64,000 nt of DNA from Pseudomonas benzenivorans (GTDB lineage: Bacteria > Pseudomonadota > Gammaproteobacteria > Pseudomonadales > Pseudomonadaceae), in assembly GCF_900100495.1 (NCBI RefSeq), contig NZ_FNCT01000001.1, positions 609,159 to 673,158 of the forward strand, read 5' to 3'. The translations under genes were made by a program, and so were the position numbers. Positions 17,313-28,029 of this stretch are shown one piece after another. A model generated the notes under the pieces. That model made no database searches. It was not told the DNA's origin and saw only the letters and a list, made by a program, of their open reading frames with translations. Every line of letters starts with the position of its first letter. Within the stretch, counting starts at the first letter, position 1.

Positions 17313-18737
<1,425 letters not shown>

Positions 18738-19178
18738 TCAGCCCTCCTTGTTTGGCGGCCAGTCGTTGGTGTCGATCTTCGAAGTCCACATGAGGAACTC
18801 GGCCATATCGTCCACCTCCTGCTCGCTCAGGTTGAATTGCGGCATCGCCCTGCGTCCCGGCACGCCCAGCGGCTGTGCCTTCATCCAGGCATGCAGGAAC
18901 GGCTTGAACGAGGCTTCCCCGCCGCGCCGCTCGAACACGTTGCCCAGCTCGGGCGCGAAGTAGGCACCCTCGCCCAGTAGGCTGTGGCAGCCGATGCAGT
19001 TGTTTTGCTCCCAGACCAATTTGCCGCGCGCCACCGACTCGTTCATCTCCGACTCGTTGCTGCGTTCTGGAAAGGTCTGCTCTGTGTGATAGGTCAAGGC
19101 CAGGAACACCAGGAAGAAGAACACGCTCCCTCCGAAGTAGATATTCCTGGCCATGCCCTTGGTGAAGGTCTCTGACAT
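18738..19178 (-). CDS. norC: nitric oxide reductase cytochrome c subunit NorC
   Basis: A 146-residue cytochrome c anchored by one N-terminal transmembrane helix (about residues 13-30). The haem site is CIGCH, followed by LLGEGAYFAPEL; a Met in the C-terminal AMPQF region is the likely axial ligand. It passes electrons from periplasmic cytochrome c or azurin to NorB. The frame opens upstream at 19295, but AGAGGAAG precedes the ATG at 19178. A perfect Dnr/Anr dyad lies 64 bp upstream. Confidence 0.96.
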   Translation of the reverse strand: MSETFTKGMARNIYFGGSVFFFLVFLALTYHTEQTFPERSNESEMNESVARGKLVWEQNNCIGCHSLLGEGAYFAPELGNVFERRGGEASFKPFLHAWMKAQPLGVPGRRAMPQFNLSEQEVDDMAEFLMWTSKIDTNDWPPNKEG

Positions 19179-19235
19179 GGTCGCTTCCTCTTGGCTTGGC
19201 GTGGTCATTCTAGGAAGGGCGCTAGCGAAATCTGC

Positions 19236-19249
19236 TTGATGGCAATCAA
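19236..19249. promoter_or_regulatory. Dnr/Anr site of the norCBD promoter
   Basis: TTGATGGCAATCAA is a perfect TTGAT-N4-ATCAA dyad. It is centred 64 bp before the norC ATG, matching a class II position with a short leader. Confidence 0.85.
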
Positions 19250-19485
19250 GAAAAATCCCGATCACCTTGGTCGGGTATAAAGCGCAGCGAAACAAGCCCG
19301 GAACGCCCGGGCACGACGCCGCGCAACGGCCGTGCAGGCGCGCCCTAGACGGGCTCGGCAGGCGGAATCGATGGGCGAGGAAGGACTACGGCAGGATGGT
19401 TCGGCCCCCTCGGGCAGGGGCCGACGGACGCGCAGCGACGCGGACCGGCAGGTACGCGCCAAGCACAGGGCAAAGCCCTGCAGTT

Positions 19486-19752
19486 TCAGCGGCCGATCTG
19501 CACCAGCAGAACCCCGGCCGCGGTGGCCAGCGCCATGCTCAGCGGCCAGGCCAGCAGCAGTCCGCGCCACAGGCGCGGGGCGTGGCGCAGCTCCATGAAG
19601 CCGTCGGCGATCAACCAGGCCTTGCCCAGCGCCGCCAGCAACACGCCGCCGGCCAGCAGCAGGGTCGCCCCGGCATTGCCGAGCAGCACGGTGGCCACCG
19701 AAAGCAGCGCCAGCCCCAGCCAGCAGCACAGTAGAACAGCGGACGCGGACAT
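19486..19752 (-). CDS. nirP: NirP/NorF-like small membrane protein
   Basis: An 88-residue protein with three hydrophobic segments, like cytochrome oxidase subunit IV-type proteins (NorF/NirP). It follows nirO by 11 bp and is the last gene of nirQOP. These subunits are accessory to NO reductase or nitrite respiration; loss reduces rather than abolishes activity in studied denitrifiers. The ATG at 19752 begins MSASAVLL after a GAGG-type site. The GLFMEL-like GFMELRHAP segment is the most conserved part. Confidence 0.82.
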   Translation of the reverse strand: MSASAVLLCCWLGLALLSVATVLLGNAGATLLLAGGVLLAALGKAWLIADGFMELRHAPRLWRGLLLAWPLSMALATAAGVLLVQIGR

Positions 19753-19763
19753 CTTCGCCTCCT

Positions 19764-20348
19764 TCAGTTGAGTACGTAGACCAGCGGGAACAGCAGCACC
19801 CAGACCAGGTCGACCATGTGCCAATAGAGCACCCCCGACTCCAGCCCGCTGTGGCTGCCCGGGGTATAAGCGCGACGGCGGCAGCGTTCGGCCATCCAGC
19901 CGAGGATCACCACGCCCAGCAACACATGCAGGAAGTGGAAGCCGGTGAGCAACCAGTACAGGGTGAAGAAGGTGTTGTGTTCCAGCCCCAGGCCCTGGCC
20001 GGCCAGATGGGCGTACTCGCTGAGCTTGAGCCAGACATAGACGCTGGCCGAGAGCAACGCCGCCAACAGCAACAGCGCGCCGCGCCGCTGCCGGGTCTGG
20101 CGCACCTGCTGCAGCGCCAGTGCGGCGAACAGCCCCGAGGTCAGCAGGCTGAGGGTCAGCGCCAGGCCGGTGGAGGTGTCGAGCAACTGGCGACTGGCGC
20201 TGAACTGCTCGTAGCGCAGCACCTGGGTCACGCCGAAGGCGATGATCAGGATGGCGAACAGCGACAGCTCGGCGAGGATGAAGAACCACATCGCCAGGTC
20301 GCCGGGCAGGCGCCGGCTGCTGGCGTAGCCTTCAAGCGAAGTGGACAT
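19764..20348 (-). CDS. nirO: NirO/NorE cytochrome c oxidase subunit III-like protein
   Basis: A 194-residue membrane protein with five predicted helices, related to haem-copper oxidase subunit III (NorE/NirO). Family markers include WFFILAELSLF near residue 20, GFHFLHVLLG in the fourth helix and YWHMVDLVW in the fifth. It is thought to support assembly or full activity of the NorCB complex. Its start overlaps the end of nirQ by 17 bases, indicating translational coupling. Confidence 0.9.
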   Translation of the reverse strand: MSTSLEGYASSRRLPGDLAMWFFILAELSLFAILIIAFGVTQVLRYEQFSASRQLLDTSTGLALTLSLLTSGLFAALALQQVRQTRQRRGALLLLAALLSASVYVWLKLSEYAHLAGQGLGLEHNTFFTLYWLLTGFHFLHVLLGVVILGWMAERCRRRAYTPGSHSGLESGVLYWHMVDLVWVLLFPLVYVLN

Positions 20349-21153
20349 CGACCACGTCCATCAGTGCAGCAACCGTTTGCGGATCGTCCGACAGCGGCTC
20401 GGCCAGGCACGCCAGGCAGGCCTCGCGCGGACTCATGCCGGAGCGGATCATGCGCGCGGTGAAGATCAGCAGGCGGGTCGAGGCGACTTCCTCCAGGTCG
20501 TGTTGCTCCAGGCGGCGCAGGGCCTGGCCGAGCTTGACCACCTGGGCCGCCAGTCCCGCATCCACCTGCGCCTCGTTGGCGACGATGCGCTCCTCCTCGG
20601 CCGGCGCCGGGTAGTCGAAACGCAGGGCGACGAAGCGCTGGCGGGTACTCGGCTTCATGCCCTTGAGCAGGTTCTGGTAGCCGGGGTTGTAGGACACCAC
20701 CAGCATGAACCCCGGCGGCGCGCGCAGGGCCTCGCCGGTGCGCTCGATGAACAGCTCGCGGCGGTCGTCGGCCAGCGGGTGCAGCACCACGGCGGTGTCC
20801 TGGCGAGCCTCGACCACCTCGTCGAGGTAGCAGATACCACCCTCGCGCACCGCCCGGGTCAGCGGCCCGTCCTGCCACCAGGTGCCCTGCGCGCCGATCA
20901 GGTGGCGGCCGACCAGGTCGGCGGCGGAGAGATCGTCGTGGCAGGCCACGGTGTACAGCGGCAGGCCCAGACGGTGCGCCATGTACTGGACGAAGCGGGT
21001 CTTGCCGCAGCCGGTCGGGCCCTTGATCAGCACCGGCATGCCGTGCCGCCAGGCCTGCTCGAACAGCACCTGCTCGTTGCCCAGGGGTTGGTAGAACGGC
21101 GCGTCCGCCAGGCGGAGCGTTTCGAAGGATTTCTCCGGCGCATTCACAGGCAC
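20332..21153 (-). CDS. nirQ: MoxR-type AAA ATPase NirQ (NorQ)
   Basis: A 273-residue AAA+ ATPase. Walker A is GPTGCGKT at residues 45-52, Walker B is CYLDEV near 110, and SYNPGYQ matches sensor 1. NirQ/NorQ is needed to activate NO reductase, and in some species nitrite reductase, in partnership with NorD. It heads nirQOP. A perfect Anr/Dnr dyad lies 84 bp upstream. Length and motifs are typical. Confidence 0.95.
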   Translation of the reverse strand: MPVNAPEKSFETLRLADAPFYQPLGNEQVLFEQAWRHGMPVLIKGPTGCGKTRFVQYMAHRLGLPLYTVACHDDLSAADLVGRHLIGAQGTWWQDGPLTRAVREGGICYLDEVVEARQDTAVVLHPLADDRRELFIERTGEALRAPPGFMLVVSYNPGYQNLLKGMKPSTRQRFVALRFDYPAPAEEERIVANEAQVDAGLAAQVVKLGQALRRLEQHDLEEVASTRLLIFTARMIRSGMSPREACLACLAEPLSDDPQTVAALMDVVDVHFA

Positions 21154-21230
21154 TACCTCATCGATGCGTTATTCATGCCTGCACGCTACCCGCGACACGG
21201 CGTCACGCTCAAGGCATCTGCCGGCAACTC

Positions 21231-21244
21231 TTGATCGGGATCAA
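21231..21244. promoter_or_regulatory. Dnr/Anr site between nirQ and the c-551 gene
   Basis: TTGATCGGGATCAA is a perfect dyad. Its centre is 84 bp before the nirQ ATG (minus strand) and 198 bp before the cytochrome c-551 ATG (plus strand), so nirQOP is the likelier target. Confidence 0.8.
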
Positions 21245-21435
21245 GCACATCTGCAATGCACCTCACTAGGATGCGCCGGCACACCGAGGAGCCTTTGCCG
21301 CGGAAGCAGCGATCGAAGGCCACAGGTTGATTACCACAGCCGGTCACTTTAACGTCCACAATACTCGGTACGATGTTTACCGAGATCCAACCGGGTGAGT
21401 TGAGCGGTCCACCCATTAGCCTTGAGGGAATACTG

Positions 21436-21750
21436 ATGAAGAAAGTCCTGATTCCATTGCTCGCCCTGGGCGGCGCGCTGAGTCTGCAGCCAGCCCTGGC
21501 GCAAGACGCCGAAGCGCTGTTCAAGAGCAAGCCCTGCGCGGCCTGCCACAACATCGACACCAAGATGGTCGGCCCGGCGCTGAAGGACGTGGCGGCCAAG
21601 TACGCCGGCCAGGAAGGCGCCACCGAGCTGCTGGCCGGACGCATCAAGAACGGTACCCAGGGCACCTGGGGACCGATGCCGATGCCGCCAAACCCGGTGA
21701 CCGAGGAAGAGGCCAAGATCCTCGCCGAGTGGGTACTGACGCTCAAGTAA
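21436..21750 (+). CDS. nirM: cytochrome c-551
   Basis: A 104-residue periplasmic cytochrome: a signal peptide of about 22 residues ending ALA, then a mature protein of about 82 residues with CAACH and the axial-Met segment GPMPMPP, very like P. stutzeri cytochrome c-551. It carries electrons to nitrite reductase cd1, and could serve NorC, NosZ or AioB here. The ATG at 21436 is chosen because GAGGGA precedes it and the signal peptide starts there; the frame opens at 21373. In many pseudomonads nirM lies next to nirS, which is absent here. Confidence 0.9.
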   Translation: MKKVLIPLLALGGALSLQPALAQDAEALFKSKPCAACHNIDTKMVGPALKDVAAKYAGQEGATELLAGRIKNGTQGTWGPMPMPPNPVTEEEAKILAEWVLTLK

Positions 21751-22048
21751 CGCCGCGGCGGACGCCATGCCTGTATCCCGACGTGCAACAGCACGGCAGG
21801 GGCTGGCGTCCTGCCTCCTGGTCCAGGCCGGCGCCGGCCCCGCCAGCTAGAGCGCCCGCCGGCCGAGTTCAACCAGCAGCGCCGCTACCTGCTGCTCGGC
21901 CTCTACGCTGCGACTGCTCGCAACTTCCCGATGACGACAAGCCCGGCGGCCGGCAGCAGGCTCGAATAGCGCAGCACGCGCAGCAGACTATATTACTCAC
22001 GCTTCTATACAATGCGTCTTTCCAACAGTTTTATTGATGGAAGCTCGC
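21751..22048. other. gap between cytochrome c-551 and the LysR gene
   Basis: These 298 bp contain only a 27-codon frame without a credible ribosome site. The last 60 bp before the LysR gene are AT-rich and could hold its promoter. No nirS or nirC remnant was recognised. Confidence 0.5.
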
Positions 22049-22909
22049 ATGGACATCGACCTCGCCCGCACCTTCCTGGACATCATCCGCAGCAACAGCT
22101 TCATCGCCACCGCAGAGCGCCTGCACATCACCCAGACCGCGGTGACCGCGCGCATCCACAACCTGGAAAGCCAGTTGCACTGCCGCCTGTTCGTGCGCAA
22201 TCGCGCCGGGGCACGGCTGACCGCCGATGGCGAGCGCTTCGTCGCCTATGCCACGCAACTGGTGCAGACCTGGGAGGCGGCGCGGCGCGACCTGCCGCTG
22301 CCGCAGGGCTACGGCGACCTGCTGACCCTGGGTTCGGAAACCAGCCTGTGCAACCCGCTGATGCTCGCCTGGGTGCAGCGCCTGCGCCAGGCGATGCCCG
22401 CCCATGCGCTGCGCAGCGAGGTCGCCGACGGCGGCCAGTTGCAGGAGAAACTCGCCCTGGGCGTGCTCGACGCTGCACTGGTCCACCAGCCCGAATACTG
22501 GCCGGGCCTGCAGGTCGAACAGTTGCTCGAGGAAAAACTGATCCAGGTGCTGCAGACCGCCACCCCCGATCCCTACATGTATGTCGACTGGGGGCCGACG
22601 TTCCGCAAGCAGCACGACACCGCGCTGCCCGAGCATACCCGCGCCGCCCTCTCCTTCAGCCTCGGCCCGCTGGCCCTGCAATATCTGCTGCAATGCGGCG
22701 GCCGCGGCTATTTCCGCACCCGCGTGGTGCAGCGCTACCTGGACGAAGGCGTGCTCAAGCGGGTGGAGAAAGCGCCGGAGTTTTCCTACCCGATCTACCT
22801 GGTGTATTCCAGGAGCGCCGAGTCCCCGGCCCTGCACAGCGCCCTGGAACTGCTGCGCGAAGTGGCCAAGGACGATTTCGACTGGTCGCGCTGGTATTAC
22901 GAGATCTGA
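22049..22909 (+). CDS. LysR-family transcriptional regulator
   Basis: A 286-residue regulator with an N-terminal winged helix (residues about 5-62; FIATAERLHITQTAVTARI is the helix-turn-helix) and a C-terminal effector-binding domain. GGAAG lies 5 bases before the ATG at 22049; starts at 22034 and 22037 are also in frame. The effector cannot be deduced. Its nearest neighbour, an HPP-CBS membrane protein, is convergent, so its target is uncertain. Confidence 0.85.
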   Translation: MDIDLARTFLDIIRSNSFIATAERLHITQTAVTARIHNLESQLHCRLFVRNRAGARLTADGERFVAYATQLVQTWEAARRDLPLPQGYGDLLTLGSETSLCNPLMLAWVQRLRQAMPAHALRSEVADGGQLQEKLALGVLDAALVHQPEYWPGLQVEQLLEEKLIQVLQTATPDPYMYVDWGPTFRKQHDTALPEHTRAALSFSLGPLALQYLLQCGGRGYFRTRVVQRYLDEGVLKRVEKAPEFSYPIYLVYSRSAESPALHSALELLREVAKDDFDWSRWYYEI

Positions 22910-22928
22910 GACTTGCCCGGCTGCCGCG

Positions 22929-24056
22929 TCAATCCGGCAGATGCTTGAGCCAGTTGCGGTACAGCGCGGCGATCAGGTCGGTCTGGGTGATCATGCCCAG
23001 CAAGCGCTCTTCCGCGTCCACTACCGGCAGGCAGTGCAGCCCGTGGTCGCAGAGCAGGAACACCAGGTCGACCATGTGCGCATCCGCGCGCACCGAAAGC
23101 ACCGGCGAACTCATGATCGCGCGCAGCCTGGTGCCGCGCCGGGACTTCAAGCGCCGCCGCGGGCTGGGCCGCGAGTGCTCGAGCAGATCCACCAGGGTGA
23201 CGATCCCGAGCAGCTGCCGGCTGCCGTCCGCCACCACCGGCAACGAACGCAGGCGGTGCTCGCGCAGCGTCTCCCAGGCCAGTTCGACCGAGGCATCCGG
23301 GGTGCTCCAGTAGAGATCGCGGGACATGATGTCCGCCGCACTGATCTCGCCCATGCTGCGGCGCAGGGCATGCTTCTCGGTCTGCTTGATCAGCCGCTGC
23401 AGATCGTCGCGGGTCACGTCGACGTATTCGCCGAACTCCTTCAGCGCCCGCTCGACATCGTCCGCGGTGAAACTCATGCGCTCGCTGGGCAACGGGTCGC
23501 GGGTGTGGTGGCTATTGCCCTGGGCCAGCCGCGGCTTGGGATAGGGGTGGCCGGTCAGGTTGTTGTAGAGCAGCGCCACCAGTACCAGCAGCAGCGCGTT
23601 GAAGGCCACCGGGCAGAGCATGGCGTAGCTCAGTTCGCCGAGCGCCGAACCGCCACTGGCGATGACCACCGCCAAGGCGCATGCCGGCGGATGCAGGCAG
23701 CGCAGGCACAGCAGGCTGCCGAGCGCGATGCAGGCGGCCAGCACCGAGGCCGTCGCGCCGGGCAGGCCGCTCAACCCCAGGCCGACGCCGACCAGGGCGG
23801 CGAGCAGGTTGCCGCCGAGAATCGACCAGGGCTGGGCGAACGGGCTGGACGAGGCGGCGAACAGCAGCACCGCGGACGCGGCGGCGGGCGCCGCCAGGTG
23901 CAGCGTGAGCGCGGCGCCGAACAGCCAGGTGCCGCCGGCCAGGGTCAACAGCATGACCAGACCGACGCCGATGGCCGCGCGCAGCCACTCGGCCGGCGCG
24001 GCAGCCGGCGACGCGGGAACCAGGGAGCGGCACCAGTCGAACAGAGGTTCTTGCAT
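22929..24056 (-). CDS. HPP-family membrane protein with two CBS domains
   Basis: A 375-residue protein. Residues 1-170 form an HPP integral-membrane domain with about five helices and the name-giving LHPPA at 121-125. Residues about 240-370 form a CBS pair: the first contains LRSLPVV, the second HCLPVV. CBS pairs usually bind adenine nucleotides and gate the attached channel or transporter. A plant HPP protein has been linked to nitrite transport, which makes nitrite movement an attractive but unproven role inside this denitrification island. AGGA precedes the ATG at 24056. Confidence 0.85.
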   Translation of the reverse strand: MQEPLFDWCRSLVPASPAAAPAEWLRAAIGVGLVMLLTLAGGTWLFGAALTLHLAAPAAASAVLLFAASSSPFAQPWSILGGNLLAALVGVGLGLSGLPGATASVLAACIALGSLLCLRCLHPPACALAVVIASGGSALGELSYAMLCPVAFNALLLVLVALLYNNLTGHPYPKPRLAQGNSHHTRDPLPSERMSFTADDVERALKEFGEYVDVTRDDLQRLIKQTEKHALRRSMGEISAADIMSRDLYWSTPDASVELAWETLREHRLRSLPVVADGSRQLLGIVTLVDLLEHSRPSPRRRLKSRRGTRLRAIMSSPVLSVRADAHMVDLVFLLCDHGLHCLPVVDAEERLLGMITQTDLIAALYRNWLKHLPD

Positions 24057-24443
24057 ATTTCCTGCCGGGCTTGGGAGGTGTTACGGGGGCAGGCCGCTGC
24101 TGAAAAATGTCCATCCCTGGACCAGGCAGGAGCCAACTCGGTGCAATGCTTACGTCACGCGCACGCCACTCAAGGGCCGGCTCCGGCAGGGCACGGCAGG
24201 CGCGCGGATGGTCGCCGACAGGGCGTCGGCGCAGAGTCATGTTGCGTTGCGATCATGCGATTCGGGCGACCCACCACGAGCGTCCGCGAACGGACGCACC
24301 GCGTTTACACGCCGCTCCTCTTGAGGGTTCGGTTGCGGTTGCGCGGCTGGGTGCCGCGGCCTACGCATTGTGGGCGGGAGTTTTGATTACATCTAATGAA
24401 TAGTATTGCTTCTATCCAGCAATACTTTTGCTTCTTGACCGTC
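24057..24443. other. gene-free stretch with a hairpin after the chemoreceptor gene
   Basis: In these 387 bp no frame has a convincing start. A perfect 8-bp-arm hairpin, AGTATTGC (24402-24409) with GCAATACT (24419-24426), lies 18 bp past the chemoreceptor stop and may end that transcript, though the T-tract is weak. Confidence 0.5.
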
Positions 24444-25541
24444 TCAGGCGACGCTGTGCTGGTATTGCTCCAGCACGGCCCTGACGATCCGCATGACCTC
24501 GAGATTGGCCGCTTCCATCCGCCCCAGGTGATCGAGCGCGGATTCCAGGGCGTTCTGCTGGTGGGCATCGATGGCCGCCTGGCCCTGCTCATGCACCGCC
24601 GTATGCGGACGCTCGATCTGGCGGAAATATTCCAGCCGCTGGATCTCGCGGTTGCCCTCGCCGTAATACCAGCGGCCGAAGCGGCACTCGCGCTCGCCAG
24701 GCAGCTGCACCTGGCCCTGGCTGCTGCCGAGCAGTTGGTTGTACACCACGAACTTGAGCGACAGCTCGTCGAGGTTGGCCAGCTCGATGCCGGCGCGAAA
24801 AGCCGAGGCCTCGGTGCCCTGGCGCATCGAACCGGCCAGCCGATGCAGGGTCTGCATGGCGCTCACCGCCTGTTCGGTGGTACGGCTGAAACCATGGGCC
24901 AGATTTCCCTGCGCCTGGATATAGGCGTGGACATTGCCGATATCCGCCTGCACCTCGGTAATCTTGCGCACGATGTCGCCGGTGGCCAGCGCGGTTTTCT
25001 CGGCCAGATGACGGACCTCCCCCGCCACCACCGCGAAGCCGCGCCCGGCCTCGCCGGCGCGGGCCGCCTCGATCGCGGCATTGAGGGCCAGCAGGTTGGT
25101 CTGGCTGGCGATGCCGCTGATCAGGTCGACTATGCCGTTGATCTCCTGCGAGTGACCGGCCAGGGTGTCGACCTTCTGCGAAGCCTCGCTCAGGCCGCGC
25201 TCCATCTCGCTCGCCTTGATCTGCAACTCGCCGAACTGGGTCTGATTGCTCAGGGCGGCCGCGGCGACTTGCTCGGCACGCGCCCGGTTCTCGCCGAGCT
25301 GCCCGGTGAGGTACTCGAATGAATCGCCGAGATGGCTGACCGAGGTGCTGAAGCGGATCAGGTTGCCGGACACCCCACGGTAATAGTCGAGCTGGCGCTG
25401 GCTGTCGCGGTTGGCCTGCTGCGCCTGGGCCAGCGCCTGCTCGAGCGCCTCGACGCGCACGGCCTGGGCGTCATGCGCCGCCTGCAGGCGCTGCTGTTCC
25501 TGCTGCAGGCGGTGGGCGGCCTTCTTCCACGTCAACCACAT
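24444..25541 (-). CDS. soluble chemoreceptor with degenerate CZB domain
   Basis: A 365-residue methyl-accepting protein without membrane segments. The N-terminus is a coiled coil (about 5-55). The signalling hairpin tip ([17 protein letters not shown], near 150) is followed by GRGFAVVA. The C-terminus is a CZB zinc domain. Cys286 in CRFGRW and His313/His317 (HTAVH) match the zinc ligands, but the usual first histidine is Glu259 in NLDEL. If real, zinc binding is altered. CZB receptors sense zinc or hypochlorous acid. The start is ATG 25541 or GTG 25547; both have nearby purine-rich sites. Confidence 0.85.
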   Translation of the reverse strand: MWLTWKKAAHRLQQEQQRLQAAHDAQAVRVEALEQALAQAQQANRDSQRQLDYYRGVSGNLIRFSTSVSHLGDSFEYLTGQLGENRARAEQVAAAALSNQTQFGELQIKASEMERGLSEASQKVDTLAGHSQEINGIVDLISGIASQTNLLALNAAIEAARAGEAGRGFAVVAGEVRHLAEKTALATGDIVRKITEVQADIGNVHAYIQAQGNLAHGFSRTTEQAVSAMQTLHRLAGSMRQGTEASAFRAGIELANLDELSLKFVVYNQLLGSSQGQVQLPGERECRFGRWYYGEGNREIQRLEYFRQIERPHTAVHEQGQAAIDAHQQNALESALDHLGRMEAANLEVMRIVRAVLEQYQHSVA

Positions 25542-25557
25542 GCTCACCTCACCTGCC

Positions 25558-26301
25558 TCAGCTCAATGTGTAGCCGTTGTCCACTACCCAGTCCTGGCCA
25601 TAGACGCCGCGTGCGCCCTGGGACAGCTGGAACAGGATCACGTTGGCGACGGACGCGGCGTCGAGGAAATGCCCGGGCAGCAGACGCCGGGTGACGCCTT
25701 CGGCCACCTGCTCCAGTTGCTCGTCATTCAGCCCCAGGCTGCCCCAAATCGCGGTTGCGGTCGGCCCCGGCGACACCAGGTTGATCCGCACGTCGAACGT
25801 CGCGAACTCCACCGCCAGGGTCCGCGCCTGGGCGGTCAGCGCCGCCTTGCTGGCGATATAGGCGGCCAGGCCGGGAAAGGTCGAGCGGGTCAGGAAGCTG
25901 CTGACGAACACCACCGAGGCCGGCTTGGCCAGCTCGCCGCGCAGTACCGCCAGGGTGTTCAGCGCGCCGGCGCCATTGACCGCCCACTGCCGGTCGAACG
26001 CGGCCAGGTCGAGGCTGTCGGCCAGCTCGGCGATCCCGGCATTGGGCACCAGGTAATCCACCGGGCCCATCTGCGCGGCGCGCCGGCCGAGGGCGAGCAG
26101 GTCGTCGCTCGAGGTCACGTCGCCGCCCAGCCAGGCCAGGCGCGTGGAATAGCTCTCGTGCAGCGGCAGCAGCCCGCCGGGCGTGCGCGACATCGCCAGC
26201 ACCCTGGCGCCCCGCTGCAGCAAGGCCGAGCAGAGTGCCAGGCCGATGCCGGAACTGGCGCCGGTGACGACCGCCAGGCGATCCTGAAATTCGTTTTTCA
26301 T
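25558..26301 (-). CDS. short-chain dehydrogenase/reductase
   Basis: A 247-residue classical SDR. The cofactor motif TGASSGIG starts near residue 13, NAG lies near 88, the catalytic Ser is in VSSF, and YIASK is the active-site YXXXK. Cofactor preference is not clear. Three ATGs lie in a row; GGAGA is about 7 bases before the one at 26301, so that is chosen. It sits between nnrS and the chemoreceptor gene on the same strand. The substrate is unknown. Confidence 0.87.
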   Translation of the reverse strand: MKNEFQDRLAVVTGASSGIGLALCSALLQRGARVLAMSRTPGGLLPLHESYSTRLAWLGGDVTSSDDLLALGRRAAQMGPVDYLVPNAGIAELADSLDLAAFDRQWAVNGAGALNTLAVLRGELAKPASVVFVSSFLTRSTFPGLAAYIASKAALTAQARTLAVEFATFDVRINLVSPGPTATAIWGSLGLNDEQLEQVAEGVTRRLLPGHFLDAASVANVILFQLSQGARGVYGQDWVVDNGYTLS

Positions 26302-26453
26302 CATCATTCTCCGTAGCCCGGTGTATACCGGGCCGCAGGGCCGTCCTCCGTCAGGAACGACAGCCGGTTATTAACCTGCCAGGGCAATGCCCTGCTCCGA
26401 CTCGCCCGCCCGCCCGCGCGGGCAGCGGCCAGCTGCGGCAACGACCCAGCCAC

Positions 26454-27644
26454 TCAACCGGGATGGCCATCGACGCGCGCACTCAGCAGCATCGGCGCGT
26501 AGCGCCAGGCATACAGCGCCAGCGCCAGCGACCAGCAGCTGGTGGCCAGGACCAGCCCCGGCAGCGGCCAGGTCGGATAGATGAACACCCGCGCCACGCT
26601 GCCCAGGTTGAACAGCACGAAGGCCCAGACGATGCCCGGCGGCAATTGCAGCGGGCGCCCGGTGTGCCCCAGGGTGACCCGGGCGATCATCGCCAGGATC
26701 AGCCCGCTCATGGCGCCGATGGTCAGGCCGTGCAGGGCCGCACTGGCGCTCGCCAACAGACCGAGGTGCCACAGCGCCAGGCCGAGGGTGGCGACCACCA
26801 GCCAGAGCATCGCCAGGTGCAGCGACCACAGCAGCGGCTCGCGCCAGAGGTCCTTGTCGTACCAGCGCGCCAGGCGCAGCAGATGCCCGGCGCCCACCGC
26901 AAGGAACGGCAACGCCAGCAGCGGCTGCGCCTGCAAGGCCACGCCGGCGGCGTACAGTGCGGCAATCAGCGCGGTGCCGATCAGCAGGGCGAGATCCAGC
27001 CAGACCCAGGGCTTGACCGCCTCCAGGCGACCCAGGCCGCGCTGGGTGAAAAACGGGATCACCCGGCCGCCGATCAAGCCCATCAGCGCCGCGACCAGCC
27101 ACAGGCCGGCGAGCACCCCGCGACGCTGCAGGTCATCGTCGCCCAGGGCCAGGCCAGCCAGCGGCAAGGCGTCGGCGGCGGCCAGCAGGCTCAGCACGAC
27201 GACGATCGGGTAGTTGCGCTTCTGCCGAACCGCCCAGAGCATGCGCGCCATCACCCCGGCCAGCGCCAGTAAGAAGCCCAGGTCGAGGGGAATCAGCAGC
27301 GCCAATGGCAGGCCGAACAACCAACCCAGGCGTGCCGCCAACCAGAGCGCCGCGAGTGCCGTCAGCGGCGTCCCGGACAAGCCCGGCCGGCCGGTCCAGG
27401 TCTGCACCGCGGTGAGCAGAAAGCCGGCGACTATCGCCGCGGCGAAGCCGAACAGCATCTCGTGGCGATGCCAGGCGAGCCAGCCGCCAGTCGGCTGCCA
27501 GTCCGGCACCAAGCCGGCCCAGGCCATCACCCACAGCGGGATGGCGAACAGCGCATAGAGGCTGGCGCCGAGGAAGAACGGACGAAAGGCGAGACGCCAG
27601 ATAGGCGGAACACTCAAGGCTTTACGCCGGTCGAGAACGTGCAC
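26454..27644 (-). CDS. nnrS: NnrS-family haem-copper membrane protein
   Basis: A 396-residue integral membrane protein with about 12 helices. Conserved NnrS features are present: RPFFLGASLYA near residue 21, WHRHEMLFGF near 60 (histidines likely bind haem) and GGRVIPFFTQRG near 190. NnrS is found in denitrifiers and protects against or responds to NO stress; its exact chemistry is unsettled. Translation starts at GTG 27644, with AGGAG 8 bases upstream. A near-perfect Anr/Dnr site lies 139 bp upstream. Confidence 0.92.
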   Translation of the reverse strand: MHVLDRRKALSVPPIWRLAFRPFFLGASLYALFAIPLWVMAWAGLVPDWQPTGGWLAWHRHEMLFGFAAAIVAGFLLTAVQTWTGRPGLSGTPLTALAALWLAARLGWLFGLPLALLIPLDLGFLLALAGVMARMLWAVRQKRNYPIVVVLSLLAAADALPLAGLALGDDDLQRRGVLAGLWLVAALMGLIGGRVIPFFTQRGLGRLEAVKPWVWLDLALLIGTALIAALYAAGVALQAQPLLALPFLAVGAGHLLRLARWYDKDLWREPLLWSLHLAMLWLVVATLGLALWHLGLLASASAALHGLTIGAMSGLILAMIARVTLGHTGRPLQLPPGIVWAFVLFNLGSVARVFIYPTWPLPGLVLATSCWSLALALYAWRYAPMLLSARVDGHPG

Positions 27645-27776
27645 TGAAGGTCTCCTGGAATGATCCTGTAGCTCGGCCAGCCGGCGAACGTCATGTTCGC
27701 GCGGTGGTGCATCGGCGCTCCGAACGATTGCGAAGCAGCTAGGGCTATTTCTACAGGCAAGAGGGGCAGTTCAGAC

Positions 27777-27790
27777 TTGATCGCAATCAG
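27777..27790. promoter_or_regulatory. candidate Dnr/Anr site before nnrS
   Basis: TTGATCGCAATCAG has a single mismatch at the last base of the dyad. It is centred 139 bp before the nnrS GTG. Confidence 0.6.
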
Positions 27791-27916
27791 CTTTCCCGGT
27801 CAGAGGGGCGGAACGCGAAGGCAGGAGGGGCGAAGCGACGGTATCTGACGCTGGCGGTGACCATAAAACCAGCTCCCGGATTGCGTCCGGGCTACACGGC
27901 TGGAGTTTCCGGGTAC

Positions 27917-28008
27917 CTCGTAGGAGCGGCGGGGGCGCCTAGCCCATGCCCGCGAAGCTTTTTACAGACACGGCCGTGGGCCCAGGCCCCCCCCGCCGCT
28001 CCTACGAG
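27917..28008. repeat. inverted repeat with 19-bp perfect arms after tatE
   Basis: CTCGTAGGAGCGGCGGGGG (27917-27935) and its complement (27990-28008) are perfect arms with a 54-bp loop. GTAGGAGC ends of this kind are common short repeats in pseudomonads. It may end the nos operon transcript. Confidence 0.7.
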
Positions 28009-28029
28009 ACTGCAGAAGCGCTGCTCGCC

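Larger units (their letters stand above)
27645..28029. other. intergenic region between tatE and nnrS
   Basis: These 385 bp contain the nnrS promoter region (Anr/Dnr-like site 27777-27790) and a 19-bp-arm inverted repeat at 27917-28008 (listed separately). No gene was found. Confidence 0.6.

Noticed and set aside
21769..21852. 27-codon frame after cytochrome c-551
   Set aside because: Considered as a nirC or nirT remnant, but it shows no haem motif or membrane segment.
24107..24403. 98-codon frame between HPP-CBS and the chemoreceptor
   Set aside because: Arg/Ala-rich, no ribosome site, no domain signal; typical of chance frames in GC-rich DNA.
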